A stretch of DNA of 59,802 nucleotides, from the NCBI RefSeq assembly GCF_900116365.1, contig NZ_FPAG01000012.1:1-59802 (forward strand). Direction: 5' to 3'. The stretch comes from Zhouia amylolytica. Its GTDB lineage: Bacteria > Bacteroidota > Bacteroidia > Flavobacteriales > Flavobacteriaceae. The notes beneath the pieces were generated by a model. The model made no database searches. It was not told where the DNA came from and saw nothing but the letters and a program-made list of their open reading frames with translations. Numbering within the stretch: position 1 is the first letter of the stretch; every line of letters begins with the position of its first letter. Below are positions 34,609-43,757 of this stretch, piece after piece. The position numbers and the translations under genes are program-made.

Positions 34609-36066
34609 ATGAACAAAAAAATATTCCTCGGTATTGTATGCTGTTTAAGCGTCCTTGCCTGTAAAAAGGGCACGGAAGAGAAATCGGATGAAATCGCAAC
34701 CAATTCCAACAAGCAACCTAATGTGGTCATTGTATTCACGGATGATCAGGGTTATGAAGATGTTGGGTGCTTTGGTTCCCCAGACATCAAGACACCACAT
34801 TTAGACCAAATGGCTAGTGAAGGGGTAAAACTGACTAGTTTTTATTCGGCTCAAGCTGTTTGTTCTGCTTCTCGAGCTGGACTTTTAACAGGATGCTACC
34901 CTAACAGAATAGGCATTCATAACGCCTTTATGCCTGATGCGAAAATTGGTCTTAACCCTGAAGAAACGACCATTGCTGATATGTTGAAGGAGCAAGGATA
35001 TGCAACTGCTATCTATGGAAAATGGCACTTAGGAGACCACCCGGATTTTATGCCGAACAATCAGGGATTTGATGACTATTTCGGAATTCCATATTCAAAT
35101 GACATGTGGCCTTTGCATCCGCAACAGGGTCCAATTTTTAATTTCGGCCCGCTTCCATTATATGAGAATGAAAAGGTGATTGACACCTTAACCGATCAGT
35201 CGCAATTGACCACTCAAATTACGGAAAGAGCCGTTTCTTTTATTGACAAAAACAAAGACAACCCATTCTTTCTATATGTGGCACACCCACAACCCCATGT
35301 ACCTTTATATGTTTCTGATAAATTTAAAGGCAAGTCTGAAAGGGGTTTATATGGTGATGTTATTATGGAGATCGATTGGAGTGTAGGACAGATCCTGGAG
35401 ACTTTAAAAAAGAACAACCTGGATAAAAACACCCTGGTTATATTCACTTCTGATAATGGACCGTGGTTAGCCTATGGTAATCATGCAGGATCAGCGGATC
35501 CATTCAGAGAAGGAAAAGGGACTGCCTGGGAAGGAGGTCAGAGAGAACCTTTTATTGCGTGGTATCCGGGAACATTACCTGCTAATAAAACTATTAATAC
35601 ACCGGTAATGGCCATTGACATTCTCCCTACTGTAGCTTCGATTACGGAGAGCAAGCTTCCTGAAAAGGAAATTGACGGTAAAAACGTTTGGCCAATTTTA
35701 TCGGGAGCATCTACGGAAACACCTCATGAAGCTTTCTTTTTCTATTATCGAGTTAATGAACTCTTCGGTGTACGCTACAAGGACTGGAAATTATACTTCC
35801 CTCACCGTTACAGAACAATGGATGGTCAGGAACCCGGAAAAGACGGCTTACCTGGTGAATATCGATTTGTAGACATGGAAGCCATTGAACTCTATAATTT
35901 AGCTACTGATTCTATAGAATCTACCAATGTAGCCGAGGAAAATCCTGAGGTCGTAAAAACGATTATGGCACTTGCCGATGAGAAAAGAAAAGAACTAGGT
36001 GACAGTTTAACTGGCATTGAAGGCTCTGAGAACAGAGCACCCGGACAAGTTAAAACCGAAGACTAA
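34609..36066 (+). CDS. Sulfatase, Cys-type (lipoprotein), arylsulfatase A-like
   Basis: A 485-residue lipoprotein (lipobox LSVLAC, Cys18). The Asp pair lies at VFTDDQG (45-46) and the catalytic signature is CSASRAG (Cys85), i.e. the C-x-A-x-R variant of the formylglycine motif, unlike the C-x-P-x-R of the sulfatase at 21226. IYGKWHLGDHP (about 135-145) and IFTSDNGPWL carry further active-site residues. This arrangement fits arylsulfatase-A-like enzymes acting on sulfated glycans in the periplasm. It starts 24 bp after the aromatic hydroxylase gene, an unexpected partner, and has a strong terminator. Confidence 0.92.
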   Translation: MNKKIFLGIVCCLSVLACKKGTEEKSDEIATNSNKQPNVVIVFTDDQGYEDVGCFGSPDIKTPHLDQMASEGVKLTSFYSAQAVCSASRAGLLTGCYPNRIGIHNAFMPDAKIGLNPEETTIADMLKEQGYATAIYGKWHLGDHPDFMPNNQGFDDYFGIPYSNDMWPLHPQQGPIFNFGPLPLYENEKVIDTLTDQSQLTTQITERAVSFIDKNKDNPFFLYVAHPQPHVPLYVSDKFKGKSERGLYGDVIMEIDWSVGQILETLKKNNLDKNTLVIFTSDNGPWLAYGNHAGSADPFREGKGTAWEGGQREPFIAWYPGTLPANKTINTPVMAIDILPTVASITESKLPEKEIDGKNVWPILSGASTETPHEAFFFYYRVNELFGVRYKDWKLYFPHRYRTMDGQEPGKDGLPGEYRFVDMEAIELYNLATDSIESTNVAEENPEVVKTIMALADEKRKELGDSLTGIEGSENRAPGQVKTED

Positions 36067-36101
36067 TAACATATTTATAGTCAGGTGACTAAAAACAATA
36101 G

Positions 36102-36136
36102 AAGGGGCAAAAACACGGTCGTGTTTTTGCCCCTTT
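36102..36136. terminator. Bidirectional terminator sulfatase / serine hydrolase
   Basis: AAGGGGCAAAAACACG followed by a very short loop and CGTGTTTTTGCCCCTT: a 16-bp stem between converging genes. Confidence 0.85.
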
Positions 36137-36163
36137 ACATATAAACACAGCACATCTGACGTA

Positions 36164-37495
36164 CTATTTTCTGATAAAATCGAATTTTATATTCCCTTGT
36201 TTAAACAGGAACAATTGCTTTCCGTCTTTTCTATAGAAAGACATCTTTATACCTGCCGGTTTAAATTCAAATTCAGTATTCGAATACGGCGTAAGCGGAA
36301 AAGCCCCCTGCCCGGTCGCCTGTCCATATAATTCATTGTCTTTTATATATACTTTTATATCTAACGGAAACTCCGGGTTATCATAAACACCCTCATATCC
36401 TTCCAAAACCTCCCCATCAACTTCTACTGGTCTTCTTGAAAAATCAGGAAAGTCTAATGGCTTACCGTAAACTCCATTAAGCAATTGTATTGATATATCG
36501 TTCGGATTAAAATAATTGGTTGCGTTTACAAACTGAACTAACAAAACCCCATCTTCTTTGTTGTATCCAACAGTAGATCTATAACTTTCTATCCCTCCTG
36601 AATGCCCATAAAACTTCTTATCGTTAAAAGGAAAGCTTGTTATTCCATAACCATATCCTTCCTTTATATCGAGCATTTTTTCTAAACTTTCCTGAGCAAT
36701 TAACTTCCCTGAAAAAAGAGCTTCATAAAACACTGCCAGATCTTCCAGTGTTGCAGCTAAAGCTCCTGCTGACCATGCCCAGTCAGTATTCCATTCTGGT
36801 ACTGTGGGCTCCCACTTATCACCTTTTCGGAGATAAGATTTAGCAAAATGCGTTTTATCCAAAGGCCTTCCCAGGTAGGTGTTTTTTAACCCTAGTCTTC
36901 CAAGAATCTCTTCCTCTAATTGTTTTTTATAACTATTCCCAGAAGCGTCTTCTATAATGTACCCTAACAACATATAGTTAGTATTACTATATTCATATTG
37001 GGCATCAGGCTCAAAAACAATTTCATACCCTTTGACTTTCTTCAAAAAAGATTCTTTTGAAATTGGTTGACTTACATTTTCGATAAATCCTTCCTCATTG
37101 GTATAGTTAAACAAACCAGACCGATGCCTTAAAAGCATTTCTATATCTATTTTGTCTGCATTGGGGATTTCCGGATAATACCTGGCCAGCTTATCAGACA
37201 GGTTCAATTTATTCTCTTCCGCTAATTGTAAAATAAGTGTGGCTGTATATGTTTTAGTTATAGAGCCTATTAAGAATAACGAATTAAGGGTGTTTTTTTT
37301 GTTATTTTCTAAGTTCTGATACCCTACCGATCTTTCATAAAGTATTTCACCATCCTTTTTTAGTAATACATTACCGAAAAATGCATCATTTTTCTGATAA
37401 TGGTCAAAAAGGCTATCTAGTTCAGCTATTTTAGGGTTTTGGGCATTGACCGTAAAGACCAGAATCAAACATAAAATAAATGCTATTCTTTTCAT
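36164..37495 (-). CDS. Serine hydrolase, beta-lactamase-like
   Basis: A 443-residue exported enzyme of the class C beta-lactamase/penicillin-binding fold. Signal peptide MKRIAFILCLILVFTVNAQN; nucleophile motif GSITKTY (Ser78, Lys81); second motif YSNTNYMLLGYIIE; third motif YGHSGG. The last 90 residues form a beta domain comparable to the tail of the other serine hydrolase but shorter. The substrate is unknown; peptidase or esterase activity is likely. Single gene, sharing its terminator with the convergent sulfatase gene. Confidence 0.88.
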   Translation of the reverse strand: MKRIAFILCLILVFTVNAQNPKIAELDSLFDHYQKNDAFFGNVLLKKDGEILYERSVGYQNLENNKKNTLNSLFLIGSITKTYTATLILQLAEENKLNLSDKLARYYPEIPNADKIDIEMLLRHRSGLFNYTNEEGFIENVSQPISKESFLKKVKGYEIVFEPDAQYEYSNTNYMLLGYIIEDASGNSYKKQLEEEILGRLGLKNTYLGRPLDKTHFAKSYLRKGDKWEPTVPEWNTDWAWSAGALAATLEDLAVFYEALFSGKLIAQESLEKMLDIKEGYGYGITSFPFNDKKFYGHSGGIESYRSTVGYNKEDGVLLVQFVNATNYFNPNDISIQLLNGVYGKPLDFPDFSRRPVEVDGEVLEGYEGVYDNPEFPLDIKVYIKDNELYGQATGQGAFPLTPYSNTEFEFKPAGIKMSFYRKDGKQLFLFKQGNIKFDFIRK

Positions 37496-37579
37496 AAGTG
37501 TGTGTTTTCAAATTAAAATTAGGGAATCTACATGAAAAACACTTCAGAATGAAAGAAAATTAATCGTGGTTATAACGAT

Positions 37580-38530
37580 TTACGAAAACTTTATTGATGG
37601 ATATTGTTTCTGAATGGTCTTTATTTTGTTCTGAATTTTTTCGAGAAATGCATGGTGTTGCTCCGAGTTCGGATTAAAAGGTTTATGAGCAAGTCCCTTT
37701 TGAATTTTGTCAATTTCACCCATCAATTCAGTTGCTTTGGGATCAATCCACACTTCTTTAAATTTCTCCCATATATAATCTATGGCCACTTCATTAGGAT
37801 GTACCATATCCGCATTGTAAAAACGGTAATCCCGTAATTCGTCCATCATGATTTCATATGACGGAAAATAAAAGGAGTTTACAGCATCCCGGATCGTATC
37901 ATGAACAGCGGTTAACAAATGTGCTTTACTTCGCTGATTCTCAACAAAACCATCTTTTAAATGTCTGACCGGTGAAACCGTAAAAATAATTTTAGCTTTT
38001 TGATTATACCTGTGGACAAGATCGACTATACTCCTGAGGCATCGTTGCAGTGCAGGAACCGAACACAATACTTTATTAAATTCCTTTTGGGGTACTTTAT
38101 GACAATTAGCCACCACCCTATGGGTATTTCTTAATTCATAGGCCCAGGCGGTTCCAGGGGTAATAACTACATAGTCCACTTCTTTCAAGCTTTCATGGAC
38201 GGCATAAAGCACTTTATTCAAATTAGCCAATATGGTTTCCCTGGATGGATTGCTAAAATCAGAATGCACTTCGTAACAATGCCAGCGTTCGTTTAAAAAA
38301 AACACATCTTCTTCGGTGAATTCCCTTTGCTGTTCTACTCGTTCCAATAAATTCAGAACTGCTTGTGGATGAAATAAAATACCAAATGGATTCAGGTATG
38401 AAGAAAATTTATAGTAATCTAACTTCTTACCGATATTCTCAACAAAACAAGAACCTAGTAACAAGAGTTTATCACTATAGCCTATTTGCTTTTTTTCTGG
38501 CTTTAACGGTATGTGCGTTTGTAGTTGCAT
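37580..38530 (-). CDS. GSCFA-domain protein
   Basis: A 316-residue protein counted from the ATG at 38530 (MQLQTHIPLKPEKKQ); the open frame extends 11 codons further, but that part overlaps the alaS terminator hairpin. The name-giving motif sits at LLLLGSCFVENIGKKL (28-43), and VVITPGTAWAYEL and MVHPNEVAIDYIWEKF further match. GSCFA proteins have an SGNH-hydrolase-like architecture and no known substrate. The gene lies directly downstream of alaS but behind a terminator. Confidence 0.88.
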   Translation of the reverse strand: MQLQTHIPLKPEKKQIGYSDKLLLLGSCFVENIGKKLDYYKFSSYLNPFGILFHPQAVLNLLERVEQQREFTEEDVFFLNERWHCYEVHSDFSNPSRETILANLNKVLYAVHESLKEVDYVVITPGTAWAYELRNTHRVVANCHKVPQKEFNKVLCSVPALQRCLRSIVDLVHRYNQKAKIIFTVSPVRHLKDGFVENQRSKAHLLTAVHDTIRDAVNSFYFPSYEIMMDELRDYRFYNADMVHPNEVAIDYIWEKFKEVWIDPKATELMGEIDKIQKGLAHKPFNPNSEQHHAFLEKIQNKIKTIQKQYPSIKFS

Positions 38531-38532
38531 AT

Positions 38533-38562
38533 AAAAAATATTCCCGCCTGGGCGGGAATACA
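38533..38562 (-). terminator. Terminator of alaS
   Basis: On the minus strand TATTCCCGCC, a CA loop, GGCGGGAATA, then TTTTTTA: a 10-bp perfect GC-rich stem between the alaS stop and the GSCFA start. Confidence 0.85.
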
Positions 38563-38565
38563 AAT

Positions 38566-41178
38566 TTATAAAATATATGTTTTGGCCTTTTCAAGGACTT
38601 CGGGAATCCCTCCCGGGTTTTTACCTCCGGCTGTTGCGAAAAACGGTTGGCCTCCGCCACCGCCCTGAATGAGCTTCCCTAACTCTCTTACCACTTGTCC
38701 GGCATTCAATTCTTTTTCAGCCACCAATTCTTTGGAAATATAACAGGTAAGCATCGCTTTACCATTATTTTCTGAAGCGAATAAGGCAAATAAGTTTTTA
38801 AACTCACTCCCTAACTCGAAAGCCATATCTTTAAGAGCCGCCTGATCCAGATCTACTTTTTGAGCCAGGAACTTCACTCCGTTTACGTCTTCAAGTCCAT
38901 TTCGGATCTCTTGTTTAAGCCCCTTAGCCTTTTCTTTTTGCAGTGCTTCGATCTCCTTTTTAAGTGCCATATTTTCCTCTTGTAATGAGGTTATAACTTT
39001 AATGGGATCGTTCTTAGTTTTAAGCACAGCCAGCACCTTGTCATAAGCCTCACTCTGGCTTTCAAAATATTGCTTAGCACCCTCAGCAGAAATAGCTTCA
39101 ATTCTTCTTACCCCAGCAGCTACAGCGCTTTCTGAAGTAATTACAAAGTGCCAAATATCTGCTGTATTCTTCACATGGGTACCTCCACAAAGTTCCATGC
39201 TTTCACCAAATTTAATCGTACGTACGGTATCACCATATTTTTCACCAAATAAAGCAACTGCACCTTCATTTAATGCTTGCTGATACGGAATATTTCTATT
39301 TTCCTCTAAAGGTAATTGTTCTCTGATCCTGGCATTTACAAACTCTTCCACCTGCTTTAATTCATCGGTGGTCACTTTAGCATAATGAGAAAAGTCAAAA
39401 CGGAGATAATCCGCTTTCACTAATGATCCTTTTTGTTCCACATGCGTACCGAGTACGGTTCTTAGTCCCTGATGTAAAAGGTGGGTTGCCGTATGGTTCG
39501 CCGCAGTATTGTTTCTGCTATCTAAATCTACCACCGCCTCGAAGGTTGCATTGAGGTTTACAGGTAAATTCCTGGTGTAATGAATGATTAAGTTATTTTC
39601 CTTTTTGGTATCTAAAATGTAAGTAACATCACCATTGGGAGCTTCTAAATATCCTTTATCGCCAACCTGACCACCACCTTCCGGATAGAAAGGAGTTAAG
39701 TTAAAAACCAATTGATACATTTCACCATCTTTTTTAGAGGTAACTTTTCGATAGCGTGTGATCTTTACTTTGGTTTGAAGCATATCATAACCTACAAACT
39801 CTTCTTCATCATCTTCAATAAGCTCATGCCAATCGCCTGTCTCAATTTTGGTTGCTTTTCTCGAACGCTCTTTTTGTTTTTGCAATTCTACATCAAAGCT
39901 CTCTGTATCGAGTTCAAAACCTTTCTCGCTTAAAATTAGTGCGGTAAGGTCTATAGGAAAGCCATAGGTATCGTAGAGTTCAAAGGCCTTTTTACCTGAA
40001 ATTGTTTTACTCTTGCTACCGGCTATCACATTATCTAAAAGCTGTAATCCCTGATCTAAGGTTCTGAGAAAAGAGTGTTCTTCTTCTTTTATAACATTTT
40101 CGATGATTCCCTTTTGAGATCTTAATTCCGGAAATGCTTCATGCATTTGATTTTCCAGGGTATCTACTAATTTGTAAATAAAAGGTTCCTTTTCGTTCAG
40201 GAATGTAAACCCATAGCGAATGGCTCTTCTAAGAATTCTTCGTATTACATACCCTGCGCCTGTATTACTTGGTAATTGTCCATCGGCAATGGCAAATGAC
40301 ACCGCCCTAACGTGGTCTGCAATAACCCTGATGGCTATGTCAATCTCTTCTTCTTTACCGTATTTAGAATTTGTTATGGTTTCAATCTCGCGAATGAGTG
40401 GTGTAAAAACATCAGTATCGTAATTACTCTTCTTATTTTGTAATACCATACACAAACGTTCAAACCCCATACCCGTATCTATATGCTGAGCAGGTAATTC
40501 TTCGAGTGAGCTGTCTGCTTTTCTATTGAATTGAATAAAAACCAGGTTCCATACTTCAATTACTTCCGGATGATCTTTATTTACTAAATCTTTTCCGGGC
40601 ACTTTTGCTTTTTCTTCGGCAGAACGAATATCTACATGAATCTCCGAACACGGTCCACATGGCCCCTGTTCGCCCATTTCCCAGAAGTTATCCTTTTTAT
40701 TTCCGTTAAGAATTCTGTCTTCACTGATGAATTCTTTCCAAATATCATAGGCCTCGGTATCTCGTTGAAGACCTTCTTTTTCATCTCCTTCGAAAATGGT
40801 AACATACAGCATATCCTTATCGACCTTGAATACTTCGGTAAGTAATTCCCAAGCCCATTGAATGGCCTCTTTTTTGAAATAATCACCAAAACTCCAATTC
40901 CCCAACATTTCGAACATGGTATGGTGATAAGTATCCTTACCAACCTCTTCAAGGTCATTATGCTTCCCGCTGACCCTTAAACATTTTTGAGTATCGGTAA
41001 CCCTTGAATTTTTAGGTTTTTTATTACCAAGAAAAAATTCTTTAAACTGGTTCATCCCCGCATTGGTAAACATCAGGGTGGGATCATCTTTGATAACCAT
41101 TGGTGCCGAAGGGACTATGGTGTGTTTTTTATTTTCAAAAAACGCTAAAAACTGCTTTCTTATTTCTTGAGACTGCAT
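38566..41178 (-). CDS. alaS: Alanyl-tRNA synthetase
   Basis: Charges tRNA-Ala with alanine and edits mischarged products. From the ATG at 41178 it has 870 residues; the ATG directly before it (41181) is the alternative, and the far upstream start adds an atypical extension. Class II core: [30 protein letters not shown] region, then [32 protein letters not shown]. The editing domain has [12 protein letters not shown] and CGGTHVKNT zinc ligands, and the C-terminal part ends with the [14 protein letters not shown] oligomer/C-Ala motif. Divergent from the M23 peptidase gene. Confidence 0.97.
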   Translation of the reverse strand: MQSQEIRKQFLAFFENKKHTIVPSAPMVIKDDPTLMFTNAGMNQFKEFFLGNKKPKNSRVTDTQKCLRVSGKHNDLEEVGKDTYHHTMFEMLGNWSFGDYFKKEAIQWAWELLTEVFKVDKDMLYVTIFEGDEKEGLQRDTEAYDIWKEFISEDRILNGNKKDNFWEMGEQGPCGPCSEIHVDIRSAEEKAKVPGKDLVNKDHPEVIEVWNLVFIQFNRKADSSLEELPAQHIDTGMGFERLCMVLQNKKSNYDTDVFTPLIREIETITNSKYGKEEEIDIAIRVIADHVRAVSFAIADGQLPSNTGAGYVIRRILRRAIRYGFTFLNEKEPFIYKLVDTLENQMHEAFPELRSQKGIIENVIKEEEHSFLRTLDQGLQLLDNVIAGSKSKTISGKKAFELYDTYGFPIDLTALILSEKGFELDTESFDVELQKQKERSRKATKIETGDWHELIEDDEEEFVGYDMLQTKVKITRYRKVTSKKDGEMYQLVFNLTPFYPEGGGQVGDKGYLEAPNGDVTYILDTKKENNLIIHYTRNLPVNLNATFEAVVDLDSRNNTAANHTATHLLHQGLRTVLGTHVEQKGSLVKADYLRFDFSHYAKVTTDELKQVEEFVNARIREQLPLEENRNIPYQQALNEGAVALFGEKYGDTVRTIKFGESMELCGGTHVKNTADIWHFVITSESAVAAGVRRIEAISAEGAKQYFESQSEAYDKVLAVLKTKNDPIKVITSLQEENMALKKEIEALQKEKAKGLKQEIRNGLEDVNGVKFLAQKVDLDQAALKDMAFELGSEFKNLFALFASENNGKAMLTCYISKELVAEKELNAGQVVRELGKLIQGGGGGQPFFATAGGKNPGGIPEVLEKAKTYIL

Positions 41179-41205
41179 CATAAAACTCTTAACTTTTTCT
41201 AAAAA

Positions 41206-41237
41206 TTGGAGCAACTGCGAAACAATTTTTATATTTG
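41206..41237 (+). promoter_or_regulatory. Promoter of the M23 peptidase operon
   Basis: TTG at 41206-41208, a 21-bp spacer and TATATTTG at 41230-41237: a full match to the Bacteroidetes consensus. Transcription would start near 41244. Confidence 0.7.
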
Positions 41238-41245
41238 TTCGTTAG

Positions 41246-41282
41246 CAAAATTGCAATCACTCTCATTTAGAGTGCAAAAATA
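41246..41282 (-). promoter_or_regulatory. Candidate alaS promoters
   Basis: Option 1 on the minus strand: TTG (41275-41277), a 21-bp spacer, CAATTTTG (41246-41253, one mismatch). Option 2: a perfect -7 box TATTTTTG (41275-41282) without TTG at -33. Both lie inside the region divergent from the M23 promoter. Confidence 0.5.
41258..41274. promoter_or_regulatory. Palindrome in the alaS / M23 divergent region, possible operator
   Basis: CACTCT, CATTT, AGAGTG: a perfect 6-bp inverted repeat. It occupies the spacer between the -33 and -7 boxes of the alaS promoter option 1 and lies in the leader of the M23 transcript. Confidence 0.45.
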
Positions 41283-41296
41283 GAATAATTAAACTA

Positions 41297-42274
41297 ATGT
41301 CGAAGGTAAAATATTATTACGATCACGAAACACTATCTTATAGAAGAATTGAACCTAAAAAAGGGAAGAAGTTAGGTTTAGTGGCTATTTTCATTACCGG
41401 CATGATTTTATCTGGGTTTTTATTTTTTATTGCAACCAGTTACATCCCTAATGTTAAGACTCCCAGAGTACTTTCACTGGAGCGCGAACTCAACAATGCT
41501 GAGTTAAATTATCAGATATTAAACAACAAGCTCACCCAAATTGAAAGTGTTCTTTCGAATATAGAGGAGCGAGATAATAATATTTACAGAATATATTTTG
41601 AAGCCAATCCGATTCCTGACGAGCAAAGGCAAGCTGGTTTTGGGGGTGTAAACCGATACAAGCATTTAGAAGGGTTTGACAATTCTGATCTAATCGTAAA
41701 CACCACTGAGCGTTTGGAGGTACTTCAAAAAAGGTTGGTAGTTCAGTCAAAATCTTTGGATGAGATCACTGAACTGGCAAAGGAAAAAGAAGATTTACTA
41801 GCGGCTATCCCTGCTATACAGCCTGTAAAGAATGAAGATCTTACCCGAATCGCATCGGGATATGGATGGCGTTCTGATCCTTTTACAAAGGCTAGGAAAT
41901 TTCATTATGGAATGGATTTTACCGCTCCGAGAGGGACTCCTATTTTTGCTACAGGAGATGGTGTTGTTACGAGAGCTGATAACAGATCATCGGGTTATGG
42001 TGAACATATTCGCGTAGACCATGGTTATGGATATGTAAGTTTGTATGCCCACCTGAGCAAGTATAATGTTAGAAGAGGACAAAAGGTAAAAAGAGGCGAT
42101 ATCATTGGATTTGTAGGAAGCACGGGAAGATCGCAAGCCCCTCACCTTCACTATGAGGTTTTTAAAGACGACAATCGTATTAACCCACTTAACTTCTATT
42201 ACGGCAGTTTAACAGCTGACGAATTTGATGCTATGTTAAAGGCAGCTACGATCGAAAACCAATCGCTTGATTAA
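41297..42274 (+). CDS. M23 (LytM-type) metallopeptidase
   Basis: A 325-residue membrane-anchored cell-wall peptidase: one transmembrane helix (about 28-50), a coiled-coil-like region (about 60-175) and a C-terminal LytM domain (about 190-310). Zinc ligands appear as FHYGMDFTAPRGTPI (the H-x-x-x-D motif) and HLHYEV (the H-x-H motif), together with the GYGYVSLYAHLSK stretch. The architecture suggests a divisome or envelope peptidase acting on peptidoglycan cross-links, or an EnvC-like activator if inactive; the ligands shown argue for activity. Its stop overlaps the start of the MerR gene (TAATG). Confidence 0.93.
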   Translation: MSKVKYYYDHETLSYRRIEPKKGKKLGLVAIFITGMILSGFLFFIATSYIPNVKTPRVLSLERELNNAELNYQILNNKLTQIESVLSNIEERDNNIYRIYFEANPIPDEQRQAGFGGVNRYKHLEGFDNSDLIVNTTERLEVLQKRLVVQSKSLDEITELAKEKEDLLAAIPAIQPVKNEDLTRIASGYGWRSDPFTKARKFHYGMDFTAPRGTPIFATGDGVVTRADNRSSGYGEHIRVDHGYGYVSLYAHLSKYNVRRGQKVKRGDIIGFVGSTGRSQAPHLHYEVFKDDNRINPLNFYYGSLTADEFDAMLKAATIENQSLD

Positions 42275-42603
42275 TGCACTTAGAACTTCCTGATAAACTA
42301 TATTACAGCATTGGTGAGGTAGCCAAGGCCTTTGATGTAAACACTTCTCTAATTCGTTTTTGGGAAAAGGAGTTTGATGTTATCAAACCAAAGAAAAATG
42401 CCAAAGGAAATCGGAAGTTTACTCAAGAGGACATAAAGAACCTTCAACTTATCTACCATTTGGTAAAAGAAAGAGGTTTTACTCTTGAGGGAGCAAAAAC
42501 ACACTTAAAAGAAGAAAGGTTGAAAACTCTTTCAAATTTTGAGATTATTCGTAAATTGGAGCATATAAAAACTGAGCTGATAAAAATTAAGGACCAACTA
42601 TAA
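42274..42603 (+). CDS. MerR-family regulator
   Basis: A 109-residue DNA-binding protein with the MerR helix-turn-helix: YYSIGEVAKAFDVNTSLIRFW, then FDVIKPKKNAKGNRKFTQ and IKNLQLIYHLVKERGFTLEGA. Only the N-terminal DNA-binding part and a short dimerisation helix are present, no ligand domain, as is usual for the Bacteroidota version. The stop of the M23 gene overlaps its ATG (1 bp), so the two are co-translated. The palindrome in the alaS/M23 region is a plausible site for it; this is inference. Confidence 0.92.
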   Translation: MHLELPDKLYYSIGEVAKAFDVNTSLIRFWEKEFDVIKPKKNAKGNRKFTQEDIKNLQLIYHLVKERGFTLEGAKTHLKEERLKTLSNFEIIRKLEHIKTELIKIKDQL

Positions 42604-42709
42604 ATTGGTTTGCGTATTGGTCACTACACAAGTTTTTATAAATGTTACCTGTAACGAATGTGTAAAATTTTATACCTATAATTAGAAACAACCTAAAAAC
42701 TGAATATCG

Positions 42710-43306
42710 ATGAAAAAGTGGTTAATTCCTGTTATCATTATTGTTGTGGTAGTCTTCGGACTTTACAGATGGGCTGTTGGCATCAACAACACAGCAGTTA
42801 CGTATGAAGAAAATGCTAAAACTGCATGGGCTGATGTAGAGAGCACTTACCAAAGACGTAATGATCTCATTGGCAATCTTGTAAAAACGGTACAAGGTGC
42901 TGCTGATTTTGAAAAATCGACCTTAACGGATGTTATTGAGGCCAGAGCAAAAGCTACCTCAACAACCATAGACCCCACTAATATAACTCCAGAACAGTTA
43001 GCAGCCTTTAATCAGGCTCAAAGTGGTTTGTCTTCTGCTCTCTCCCGTCTATTGGTTACGGTAGAGCGTTATCCTGAACTGAAAGCCAATCAGAACTTTT
43101 TAGAATTACAATCGCAACTGGAGGGTACTGAAAACAGGATCAATGTAGCCAGAGATCGTTTCAACGAATCTGTTAATACATACAACAAGCATATTAAAAT
43201 ATTCCCAAACAGTTTGTTAGCAGGCATGTTTGGTTTTGAAGAAATGGGACGTTTCTCAGCCGATGCCGGTGCAGAAAATGCTCCTGATGTAGAATTTGAT
43301 TTTTAA
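42710..43306 (+). CDS. LemA family protein
   Basis: A 198-residue protein with an N-terminal transmembrane helix (about 4-24) and the long helical LemA body: YEENAKTAWADVESTYQRRNDLIGNLV (split here as two parts around residues 33-59), VIEARAKATS and INVARDRFNESVNTYN, ending in FPNSLLAGMFGF. LemA proteins have an unknown role, probably at the inner membrane. It opens the LemA-TPM-TPM block, with 9 bp to the next gene, a typical association in Bacteroidota and other bacteria. Confidence 0.95.
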   Translation: MKKWLIPVIIIVVVVFGLYRWAVGINNTAVTYEENAKTAWADVESTYQRRNDLIGNLVKTVQGAADFEKSTLTDVIEARAKATSTTIDPTNITPEQLAAFNQAQSGLSSALSRLLVTVERYPELKANQNFLELQSQLEGTENRINVARDRFNESVNTYNKHIKIFPNSLLAGMFGFEEMGRFSADAGAENAPDVEFDF

Positions 43307-43315
43307 TTATCGCTA

Positions 43316-43756
43316 ATGTCTGAAGTTGAGGAGTTTTTAACACCTGAAGAAGAAAAAGAAATCGTGGCTGCCATTCGCACAGCTGAAATGCAAACCTCAG
43401 GTGAAATTCGCGTACATATAGAAAAATCTTCACAGGAAAAAGAAGCGTTCGAAAGAGCGAAAGAGGTATTCCATTGGCTTAAAATGGATCAAACCAAAGA
43501 AGCTAATGGGGTACTTATCTATGTCGCTGTTCACGATCATACCTTTGCTATTTGTGGAGATAAAGGAATAAACGAAAAGGTCCCTAAAGGCTTTTGGGAC
43601 AGCACCAAAGATGTCATGCAAAAGCATTTCAGACACAAACAATTCAAACAAGGATTGGTGGAAGGTATTTTAAAAGCGGGTACCGAATTACGAATGCATT
43701 TTCCATGGAAGCATGATGACGCAGATGAATTGTCGAACGAAATATCAAAAGCTTAA
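43316..43756 (+). CDS. TPM-domain protein, short cytoplasmic form
   Basis: A 146-residue protein containing a TPM_phosphatase domain over most of its length: EFLTPEEEKEIVAAIRTAE, TSGEIRVHIEKSSQEK and VLIYVAVHDHTFAICGDKGI. There is no signal peptide, so it is likely cytoplasmic or peripheral. It starts 9 bp after lemA and ends 1 bp before the next TPM gene. Known partners of LemA. Confidence 0.9.
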   Translation: MSEVEEFLTPEEEKEIVAAIRTAEMQTSGEIRVHIEKSSQEKEAFERAKEVFHWLKMDQTKEANGVLIYVAVHDHTFAICGDKGINEKVPKGFWDSTKDVMQKHFRHKQFKQGLVEGILKAGTELRMHFPWKHDDADELSNEISKA

Positions 43757-43757
43757 T

